In this document: one piece after another, positions 1 to 5,531 of the stretch
Position numbering within the stretch: the first letter of the stretch is position 1
Layout: each line of letters begins with the position of its first letter
From: Kiritimatiellales bacterium
GTDB lineage: Bacteria; Verrucomicrobiota; Kiritimatiellia; Kiritimatiellales; Pontiellaceae
NCBI GenBank assembly: GCA_021734595.1
Contig: JAIPIO010000259.1
Span: 1-5,531, forward strand
Direction: 5' to 3'
Length of the DNA stretch: 5,531 nucleotides
Made by a program: the position numbers and the translations under genes
Notes under the pieces: model-generated
What the model saw: only the letters and a program-made list of their open reading frames with translations
The model's database searches: none
What the model was told of the DNA's origin: nothing

Positions 1-618
1 CAGGCCATTGATGCCGACGCCGATGCCTTGCGCAAGGAACTCGTGCACACCAGTCCAGAACTGACCGAGTTGGCGTACAACGTCGAGCAGGGCTCGCACC
101 GCGTACTGCTCGCGAAGCGCCAACGCCTGCCCGACTTTACCCTCGGCGTGCAATACATCGATACCGGCCGGTCCAGCAGCTCCGTCTCCGACAATGGAAA
201 AGATCCAATCATTGGAACCGTCGGCATCACCCTGCCGCTGTGGTTCGGCAAAAACCGCGCCCGCATCGCATCCGCCGCCTACCAGAAGACCGCCGCGCAG
301 CTCATGCTCGAAAACCGCGAGCAAACCCTCGACGCCGACATCCGCCAAACCCTCTTTAAGCTGCGCGACGCCGACCGCAAGATCAACCTCTACAAAGAAA
401 GCCTCATCCCCAAGGCCGAGCAGTCGTTGGAAGTAAACCGCAAAGCTTACGAGGCCGGCCAGATGGAATTCATCAACCTCATCGACGCCGAGCGCATGCT
501 GCTCGAATTCCAACTCGCCCACGAACGTGCCCTCGCCGACCACCTCATCGCCCGTGCCGAACTCAGCCAGCTGTCCGGAACCGATTTCCTCACAGGAGAA
601 AACCATGAAGCGCATTAA
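1..618 (+). CDS. TolC/CusC-like outer membrane efflux protein, C-terminal part (5' end outside window)
   Basis: The frame is open from base 1 and ends at TAA 616-618, giving the last 205 residues of a protein whose start lies upstream; the TTG at 28 is internal, not a start. It matches the second repeat of the outer membrane efflux protein family (TolC/CusC). A beta-strand with LPDFTLGVQY lies at about residues 43-52, a second with GTVGITLPLWFG at about 72-83, and long amphipathic helices rich in Ala, Glu, Arg and Leu fill about 86-149 and 150-195. This is the strand-strand-helix-helix order of one TolC half-repeat, with the motif YEAGQMEFINLIDAER where the family usually has Y..G..s...ll.a. 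It should form the trimeric exit duct across the outer membrane and periplasm. Its last 14 bp overlap the adaptor gene, so the two are very likely co-transcribed and translationally coupled. The metal-efflux assignment comes from the neighbours; this fragment alone says only 'TolC family'. Confidence 0.93.
   Translation, partial: QAIDADADALRKELVHTSPELTELAYNVEQGSHRVLLAKRQRLPDFTLGVQYIDTGRSSSSVSDNGKDPIIGTVGITLPLWFGKNRARIASAAYQKTAAQLMLENREQTLDADIRQTLFKLRDADRKINLYKESLIPKAEQSLEVNRKAYEAGQMEFINLIDAERMLLEFQLAHERALADHLIARAELSQLSGTDFLTGENHEAH
594..599 (+). promoter_or_regulatory. Ribosome binding site of the CusB-like adaptor gene
   Basis: AGGAGA lies 5 nt before ATG 605 and inside the end of the upstream channel gene. 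It decides the adaptor start. The same frame is open back to a GTG at 527, but the 26 extra residues are an out-of-frame reading of the channel gene and would put a Ser/Pro-rich stretch before the membrane anchor. Confidence 0.75.
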
Positions 619-2485
619 ACCCATCCTGTTTATCATCATCGCCCTCATTATCGGCTTCGTCCTGCGCGGGTGTTTTCCCTCCCCATCCCTTCCCGCCCAG
701 GAATCAAGCATCCAGCCTCAAGCATCCATCTGGACCTGCTCGATGCACCCGCAGATTAAACTTCCAAAGTTTGGAAAATGCCCAATCTGCCTGATGGATC
801 TCATCCCGCTTGAATCCGACGGCGATGAAGGCGGCGAGCGCGAAATCAGCATCAGCCCCTATTCCGCAAAACTGATGGAGCTCGAAACGTCGGAAGTCGC
901 CCGCCAGTTTATGTCGGCCGAAGTCCGCATGGTCGGCAAGGTCGACTACGACGAAACCCGCGTCACCTACATCTCCGCCTGGGTGCCCGGTCGCATCGAC
1001 AGACTCTTTGTCAACTACACCGGCATTCCCGTTAAGAAAGGCGAACACCTCGCCGAGCTCTACAGCCCGAACCTCCTTACTGCGCAGGAGGAGCTGCTAC
1101 AGGCTGTAAAACATAATCCCTCACTTATTGAGGCCTCCCGCGAAAAACTGCGTCTCTGGGGTCTCACCGCCGAACAGATTGCCGGGATTGAACAAAGCGG
1201 AACGCCCGCCGACCACATGACCATCTATTCCCCCACAGGCGGCATTGTTATCCACAAGAACGCCAAGGAAGGACAGTATGTCCAGACCGGCACCCAGATC
1301 TACACCATTGCTGATCTTTCCATAATCTGGATTCAGCTTGACGCCTACGAAAGCGACCTCAACTGGTTGCGCTACGGCGGCAAGGTCTATTTCACCACCG
1401 AAACCTATCCCGGCAAAACTTTCGCGGGCACCATCTCCTTCATCGACCCGGTCATCAACTCCGCCACCCGTACGGCGAAGGTGCGCGTGATTGTTGAAAA
1501 CCCGACCCTGGCCCTCAAGCCGGGCATGTTTGTCCGCGCCGTTGCCCGCCCGCAAGTCGCCGAGGGCGGCCGCGTCATGGATCCTGCACTGGCCGGAAAA
1601 TGGATTAGCCCGATGCACCCGGAAGTGATCAAGGACGAGCCCGGCAGCTGCGACGTCTGCGGCATGCCGCTCGTCACCGCCGAATCGCTCGGCTATGTGG
1701 CATCCAGTCCGGAAAATGCGCCGTTAATTATCCCGGTAACCGCCGCGATGAAGACCGGCAAGCGCGCCGTCGTCTACGTTGAAATCCCCGATCAGGATAA
1801 GCCGACCTATGAGGGACGGGAAGTCGAACTCGGAGTCCGACTCGGCAATTTCTATGTGGTCGCCGACGGACTTGCAGAAGGCGAGCGCGTCGTCACACGC
1901 GGTGCATTCAAGCTCGACGCCGAACTGCAGATCTACGCCAAACCCAGCATGATGAGCGCGGCAAGCGAAGAGCAGTCCATGAAAGGCATGGATCACAGCA
2001 CTATGAAAATGGACGTCCAAATAGTGGAAGTTCCTGAAGCGTTCAGCCAGCAGTTGGAAGCGGTCGTACAGGCCTACTTCAGCATCCAGCAGGCGTTGAG
2101 TGGCGACAATCCGGAAGCAGGAAAAACCACCGCCATCACCCTCAGGGAAAAACTCCAGCTGGTCGACATGAGCCTGCTCGAAGGAGACGGACATATGCTC
2201 TGGATGGACCACCTTAAAAACCTGAATGCCACCACCATCAAACTGACCAAAGCGGCCTCCATCGAGCAACAGCGCGAAGCCTTCTACCCCCTCTCGCAGC
2301 AGCTCACGATGACCCTGAAGGTTTTCCCCATTCCAACGCCGGTCTACCAGGCCTTCTGCCCAATGGCCTTCGACAATAAAGGCGCCACGTGGCTGCAGGA
2401 AAACGATCAGGTCCTAAATCCCTACTTCGGTGACATGATGCTTCATTGCGGCGAAATTCAGGAAATAATTGGAGCGGCAAAATGA
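605..2485 (+). CDS. cusB: CusB-like periplasmic adaptor (membrane fusion protein) of Cu/Ag RND efflux, with two metal-binding domains and a C-terminal DUF3347-like domain
   Basis: A 626-residue adaptor that links the RND pump to the outer-membrane channel and binds metal in the periplasm. An N-terminal hydrophobic segment (about 7-20) acts as signal anchor. A heavy-metal-binding domain follows at about 43-69, with W43, C45, M47-H48-P49, C59 and C62. The adaptor core comes next: barrel-sandwich halves (about 120-155 and 205-237) flanking a short helical hairpin (about 155-200), then a beta-barrel (about 238-317) ending in LKPGMFVRA. A second metal-binding domain sits at about 333-357 (M337-H338-P339, C349, C352-G-M). 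The membrane-proximal domain is about 373-445, including DGLAEGERVVTRGAF. A Met/His-rich linker follows at 449-469. Residues about 478-620 match DUF3347, with CPMAF (C585), NPYFG and HCGE (C615). E. coli CusB is roughly 400 residues; the excess is the metal-binding additions. Ag(I)/Cu(I) is inferred from the Met/Cys/His content and from the pump. Cys23 follows L-R-G, a poor lipobox, so lipidation is unlikely but possible. Confidence 0.95.
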   Translation: MKRIKPILFIIIALIIGFVLRGCFPSPSLPAQESSIQPQASIWTCSMHPQIKLPKFGKCPICLMDLIPLESDGDEGGEREISISPYSAKLMELETSEVARQFMSAEVRMVGKVDYDETRVTYISAWVPGRIDRLFVNYTGIPVKKGEHLAELYSPNLLTAQEELLQAVKHNPSLIEASREKLRLWGLTAEQIAGIEQSGTPADHMTIYSPTGGIVIHKNAKEGQYVQTGTQIYTIADLSIIWIQLDAYESDLNWLRYGGKVYFTTETYPGKTFAGTISFIDPVINSATRTAKVRVIVENPTLALKPGMFVRAVARPQVAEGGRVMDPALAGKWISPMHPEVIKDEPGSCDVCGMPLVTAESLGYVASSPENAPLIIPVTAAMKTGKRAVVYVEIPDQDKPTYEGREVELGVRLGNFYVVADGLAEGERVVTRGAFKLDAELQIYAKPSMMSAASEEQSMKGMDHSTMKMDVQIVEVPEAFSQQLEAVVQAYFSIQQALSGDNPEAGKTTAITLREKLQLVDMSLLEGDGHMLWMDHLKNLNATTIKLTKAASIEQQREAFYPLSQQLTMTLKVFPIPTPVYQAFCPMAFDNKGATWLQENDQVLNPYFGDMMLHCGEIQEIIGAAK

Positions 2486-2511
2486 ATGCGTTCTTCACTT
2501 GCTTGTTAATG

Positions 2512-2585
2512 GCCACAAAAGAACGCAGAGAACCCAAAGAAAACCCTCCTAAAATCCTTTTGCGGTCTCTGCGTTCTTTCGTGGC
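2512..2585 (+). repeat. Imperfect 27-bp inverted repeat (stem-loop) in the cusB-cusA gap
   Basis: The left arm is 2512-2538 and the right arm 2559-2585, with a 20-nt A-rich loop. The arms pair at 24 of 27 positions, including an unbroken 14-bp core (AAAGAACGCAGAGA and its complement) and an unbroken GCCAC/GTGGC end. In RNA this would be a strong hairpin. It is not an ordinary intrinsic terminator: no U-run follows the right arm (the next bases are TAATCCC), and a terminator here would cut off the pump. It could be a dispersed palindromic element of REP type, an mRNA-stabilising or processing site that sets the cusB to cusA ratio, or the remnant of a non-autonomous element. Confidence 0.85.
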
Positions 2586-2606
2586 TAATCCCACGTACGC
2601 ACCGCT

Positions 2607-2630
2607 TTCGTGTGGTTCGTGTATTTCGTG
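2607..2630 (+). repeat. TTCGTG array, three units at exactly 9-nt spacing
   Basis: TTCGTG occurs at 2607, 2616 and 2625. On the minus strand this reads as CACGAA units separated by ATA and CCA. A further copy is at 2578, at the end of the right arm of the inverted repeat, spaced 29 nt from the first and so out of register. The array ends about 15 nt before the cusA ribosome binding site. It seems to be non-coding repeat rather than part of the pump gene, although the pump frame happens to be open through it. Confidence 0.7.
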
Positions 2631-2644
2631 GTCAACTCTCTTCG

Positions 2645-2649
2645 AGGAG
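2645..2649 (+). promoter_or_regulatory. Ribosome binding site of the CusA-like pump gene
   Basis: AGGAG lies 5 nt before ATG 2655. It fixes the pump start, since the frame stays open upstream through the TTCGTG array and offers no other start with a good Shine-Dalgarno sequence close to the conserved N-terminus. Confidence 0.75.
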
Positions 2650-2654
2650 CAGTC

Positions 2655-5531
2655 ATGACCCCCGAACAAACCCCAGAGCAGCGCTCCCCCGTCGGGAGGC
2701 TGATCCGCTTCTGTCTGGAAAACCGGCTCGTCGTTGTGCTCTTCACCATGGCCGTCATTTTTGCCGGCGTGCTGGTTGCGCCGTTCGACTGGGAGGTCGG
2801 CGGGCTCCAGCGCTACCCCGTCTCCGTCGACGCGATTCCGGACATTGGAGAAAACCAGCAGATTGTTTTCACTGAATGGATGGGCCGCTCGCCGCAGGAC
2901 GTGGAAGACCAGATCGGCTATCCTCTCACGGTTCAGCTGCTCGGCATTCCCGGCGTCAAAACCATCCGCTCCTACTCCATGTTCGGCTTTTCCTCGATCT
3001 ACATCATTTTCAAGGAAGACGTGGAGTTCTACTGGTCGCGAACCCGCGTGCTCGAAAAACTCAACAGCCTTTCAGCCGGCACGCTGCCGGAAGGCGTGCA
3101 ACCCACGCTCGGCCCCGATGCCACGGCACTCGGCCAAGTGTATTGGTACACGCTCGAAGGGCTGGATCCCGACGGCAATCCCCCCGGCGGCTGGGATCTC
3201 GAAGAGCTGCGCACCGTGCAGGACTGGTATGCCCGCTACTGGTTGCTCTCCGCCGACGGCGTCTCTGAAGTCGCCTCCATTGGCGGCTTTGTACGCGAAT
3301 ACCAGATCGACGTCGATCCCGATGCCATGCGTGCCTTCGGCGTGAATATCGACGAAGTCTATGGCGCGGTAAAGGGCGCCAACATCGACGTCGGCGCCAA
3401 GAGCATCGAGGTCAACCGGGTTGAATATTTCATCCGAGGCATCGGGTTCATTGAATCGATCACCGATATCGAAAACAGCGTGATCAAAGTCGGTGCCGAC
3501 AACGTGCCGGTGCTCGTCAAGCACGTCGCAGGCGTCACCCTCGGCCCGGCCACGCGCCGTGGCGCGCTCGACAAAGGCGGCGCCCCCGCGGTCGGTGGCG
3601 TGGTCGTGGCCCGCTATGGCGACAACCCGCTCCGCGTCATCTCCAACGTCAAAGACAAGATCGCCGAAACGGCGGATGCGCTCCCTAAAAAAACATTGGT
3701 CGACGGCAGCGTCAGCCAGCTTACGGTCGTCCCGTTCTACGACCGCACCGGACTGATCTACGAAACGCTCGGGACGCTCAACGAAGCTATCGGCCAGGAA
3801 ATCCTGATCACCATCATCGTCGTGCTGATCATGGTGATGCATCTACGCAGCGGGCTCGTCATCAGCTCCATGCTGCCGCTGGCCGTCCTGCTCTGCTTTG
3901 TGGGCATGAAGCTGTTCAACGTGCAGGCCAACATCGTTGCCCTCTCCGGCATCGTGATCGCCATCGGCACCATTGTCGATATGGGCATCGTCATCTGCGA
4001 AAACATTCTCAAGCACCTCGACCAGGCCGACCCTGACGAACCCCGGTTGGATGTGGTTCACCGCGCCGCGAGCGAAGTCGGCAGCGCCGTGCTCACCGCC
4101 GTGATGACCACCGTGGTCAGCTTCCTGCCCGTCTTCACCATGATCGGCGCGGAAGGCAAGCTGTTCAAACCGCTGGCTTTCACCAAAACCTTCGCGCTGC
4201 TCGCCTCGATCATCCTTGCACTCACAGTGTTGCCGGTCATGGCGCATGCGTTCTTTGGTAGGACGCGATCGCCGAGCGCGCCGCCGCGGACAGCCCGGCG
4301 GTCTGTTTCTACCATCCTAAAAAAATACCTCCCCATCATTCTCACCGTGCTCCTGGTGGGCTACTGGCTGACCGTCGAATGGGAACCGCTCGGACCGGAA
4401 AAGGGCGTCGTTCGAAACCTGCTCTTTGTGGCGTTGCTCATCGGCGGACTGCTTGGCTTCTTCAAGGTCTTTCAGCATTTCTATCCGCGCATGCTCGGGT
4501 GGTGTCTCAAGCACAAAGCCGCCTTCCTCACCCTTCCGCTCACGCTGCTTATTCTTGGAATGACCAGCTGGCTCGGGTTTAATAAAACCTTCGGCTGGTT
4601 GCCGGATGCGATCAAAAAAACCGCGCCCATCCAGAAAATCGCCCACACCTTCCCCGGTTTCGGCAAAGAATTCATGCCCAGCCTCGACGAAGGGTCGTTC
4701 CTGTTCATGCCGACCACCATGACGCATGCCTCGATCGGCGAGGCCATCGACATTCTTGAAAAACAAGATATGGCCATCCAGTCCATTCCCGAAATCGAGT
4801 CGGTCGTCGGCAAGCTCGGCCGCGCCGAAACACCGCTCGACCCTGCACCGATCTCGATGATTGAAACCGTCATCAACTACATACCCGAATATAGATCGGA
4901 CAAAGACGGACGGCGTATAAACTACCAATACAAGAAAGGTGAGTTCGTGCGGGATGAAAATGGCTTCCTGATTGAGGACAAGCGCGGCCGCCCCTACCGC
5001 CAATGGCGCGACCACATCCACTCACCCGACGATATCTGGAAAGAAATCACCGCCGCCGCCAAAATCCCCGGCACCACCTCCGCGCCGAAACTCCAACCGA
5101 TCGCCGCCCGCATCGTCATGCTGCAAAGCGGCATGCGCGCCCCGATGGGCGTGAAGGTGCAGGGGCCCGACCTCGACACCATTGAACGTGTGGGCCTGCA
5201 GATCGAGCAATACCTCAAAGAGGTCCCTTCAGTTGAACCCGCCGCTGTGATTGCCGACCGCATCGTTGGAAAGCCCTACCTCGAAATCGTGCCCGACCGC
5301 GAAGCGCTCGCCCGCTACGGTATTCCGATCCGCAAGTTCCAGGACGTGGTCGAAATTGCCATCGGCGGACGCAAGGTGACCGGCACCGTCGAAGGCCGCG
5401 AACGCTTCCCCGTCCGCGTACGTTATCAGCGCGAGCTGCGCGACAACATCGAGGCGCTCGACCACATCCTTATTCCCGGGGCCGGCGGACAGCAGATCCC
5501 CATCACCGAACTGGCCGGAATCCAATATGTC
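2655..5531 (+). CDS. cusA: CusA-like Cu(I)/Ag(I) efflux RND pump, inner membrane (3' end outside window)
   Basis: The frame runs 959 codons from ATG 2655 to the window edge without a stop. It is a heavy-metal efflux RND protein: a proton-driven trimeric antiporter that moves metal into the CusB/CusC conduit. TM1 is about 24-42. The first periplasmic porter region follows, with DAIPDIGENQ (59-68), GRSPQDVEDQIGYPLT and LGPDATALGQVYWY. TM2-TM6 lie at about 382-535 and contain the relay aspartate D442 in GTIVDMGIVICEN, and EGKLFKPLAFTKT. TM7 is about 622-641, and the second porter region starts at KEFMPSLDEGSF. M685, M735 and M822 align with M573, M623 and M672 of E. coli CusA, the metal site of the periplasmic cleft, which favours Cu/Ag over the CzcA type. 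Two extra hydrophobic segments (about 558-577 and 586-605) and a hydrophilic insert of about 38 residues (about 746-783) are absent from E. coli CusA. What remains beyond 5531 should be the rest of the second porter region and TM8-TM12, about 300 residues. Confidence 0.96.
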   Translation, partial: MTPEQTPEQRSPVGRLIRFCLENRLVVVLFTMAVIFAGVLVAPFDWEVGGLQRYPVSVDAIPDIGENQQIVFTEWMGRSPQDVEDQIGYPLTVQLLGIPGVKTIRSYSMFGFSSIYIIFKEDVEFYWSRTRVLEKLNSLSAGTLPEGVQPTLGPDATALGQVYWYTLEGLDPDGNPPGGWDLEELRTVQDWYARYWLLSADGVSEVASIGGFVREYQIDVDPDAMRAFGVNIDEVYGAVKGANIDVGAKSIEVNRVEYFIRGIGFIESITDIENSVIKVGADNVPVLVKHVAGVTLGPATRRGALDKGGAPAVGGVVVARYGDNPLRVISNVKDKIAETADALPKKTLVDGSVSQLTVVPFYDRTGLIYETLGTLNEAIGQEILITIIVVLIMVMHLRSGLVISSMLPLAVLLCFVGMKLFNVQANIVALSGIVIAIGTIVDMGIVICENILKHLDQADPDEPRLDVVHRAASEVGSAVLTAVMTTVVSFLPVFTMIGAEGKLFKPLAFTKTFALLASIILALTVLPVMAHAFFGRTRSPSAPPRTARRSVSTILKKYLPIILTVLLVGYWLTVEWEPLGPEKGVVRNLLFVALLIGGLLGFFKVFQHFYPRMLGWCLKHKAAFLTLPLTLLILGMTSWLGFNKTFGWLPDAIKKTAPIQKIAHTFPGFGKEFMPSLDEGSFLFMPTTMTHASIGEAIDILEKQDMAIQSIPEIESVVGKLGRAETPLDPAPISMIETVINYIPEYRSDKDGRRINYQYKKGEFVRDENGFLIEDKRGRPYRQWRDHIHSPDDIWKEITAAAKIPGTTSAPKLQPIAARIVMLQSGMRAPMGVKVQGPDLDTIERVGLQIEQYLKEVPSVEPAAVIADRIVGKPYLEIVPDREALARYGIPIRKFQDVVEIAIGGRKVTGTVEGRERFPVRVRYQRELRDNIEALDHILIPGAGGQQIPITELAGIQYV

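Larger units (their letters stand above)
2482..2658 (+). other. Small bridging ORF between cusB and cusA (58 residues; probably repeat-derived, coding status doubtful)
   Basis: ATG 2482 overlaps the adaptor stop codon as ATGA, with GGAG at 2471-2474 as a plausible ribosome binding site 7 nt upstream. The frame runs through the whole inverted repeat and the 9-nt array and stops at TGA 2656-2658, which overlaps the pump ATG 2655 as ATGA. The peptide is Arg/Lys-rich in the middle (KERREPKENPPK, then LLRSLRSFVA) and resembles no family I recognise. Its composition is what the repeat gives when translated, so it is unlikely to be a conserved protein. It may still be translated and couple cusB translation to cusA. 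It is not in frame with either neighbour. Confidence 0.25.

Noticed and set aside
527..604. Upstream GTG start for the adaptor, adding 26 residues
   Set aside because: The added residues overlap the channel gene out of frame and would precede the membrane anchor; ATG 605 has a good ribosome binding site at 594-599.
2559..2600. Rho-independent terminator after cusB
   Set aside because: The hairpin has no U-tract after its right arm and lies upstream of the functionally required partner gene.
2595..2654. Pump start further upstream through the TTCGTG array (would encode Phe-Val repeats)
   Set aside because: No start codon with a better ribosome binding site was seen; the AGGAG at 2645-2649 with ATG 2655 gives the normal RND N-terminal length before TM1.
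2304..2669. Reverse-strand frame of 121 codons crossing the cusB end and the gap
   Set aside because: Its peptide contains the same Lys/Arg-rich and LRSFVA words as the plus-strand reading of the inverted repeat, as expected for a translated palindrome, and the rest is antisense to cusB.
2734..3345. Plus-strand frame of 203 codons overlapping the pump
   Set aside because: Out-of-frame reading of the CusA N-terminal region, rich in Ser, Pro, Arg and Ala with no domain; the true frame starts at 2655.
3072..3842. Long reverse-strand frame of 256 codons, rich in Asp, His and Ala
   Set aside because: It lies wholly opposite the CusA-like gene, has the composition expected of a GC-rich antisense frame, and shows no recognisable domain or ribosome binding site.
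4319..4325. A7 run (A AAA AAA in frame) as a programmed frameshift site; similar A7 runs at about 3685 and 4614
   Set aside because: The pump frame reads through all three with conserved protein on both sides, and I see no supporting downstream structure or useful alternative product.
4317..5021. Reverse-strand frame of 234 codons
   Set aside because: It is antisense to conserved pump sequence including the metal-site motifs; the pump reading is continuous and conserved on the plus strand.

Overview
The window carries three consecutive plus-strand genes of a tripartite heavy-metal efflux system of the Cus (Cu(I)/Ag(I)) type. In order they are the 3' end of a TolC/CusC-like outer-membrane channel (1-618), a complete CusB-like periplasmic adaptor (605-2485), and a CusA-like inner-membrane RND pump (2655 to the window end, still open). 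The pump frame has no stop codon inside the window and runs for 959 codons. The first two genes overlap by 14 bp. The second and third are separated by 169 bp that hold unusual repeats. No tRNA, rRNA, CRISPR array, transposase or convincing promoter or terminator is visible. All large reverse-strand frames are shadows of these three genes.

Functional picture: the pump takes up Cu(I)/Ag(I) from the periplasm or membrane using proton motive force, the adaptor delivers or gates metal and links the parts, and the outer-membrane channel gives the exit. The pump keeps the three periplasmic-cleft methionines that bind metal in E. coli CusA (equivalents M685, M735, M822) and the proton-relay aspartate (D442), so copper/silver is a better call than Zn/Co/Cd. 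The adaptor is heavily decorated. It has one heavy-metal-binding domain after the membrane anchor, a second spliced between its beta-barrel and membrane-proximal domains, then a Met/His-rich linker and a C-terminal DUF3347-like domain with conserved cysteines. No separate CusF-type chaperone gene is visible between these genes.

The cusB-cusA gap (2486-2654) holds a 27-bp imperfect inverted repeat (2512-2538 / 2559-2585, 24 of 27 positions matching) and a 9-nt-period TTCGTG array (2607-2630). A 58-codon frame bridges the two genes exactly, with ATGA-type junctions at both ends. This looks like a dispersed-repeat insertion inside an operon and is the least explained part of the window.

Organism: a Gram-negative-type (diderm) bacterium, moderately GC-rich. 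The DUF3347-type adaptor, the variant CusA with extra helices, and the intergenic repeats resemble what I recall from environmental PVC-group lineages (Verrucomicrobiota/Kiritimatiellota) or Bacteroidota relatives. This is a weak inference; the sequence has no taxonomic marker.
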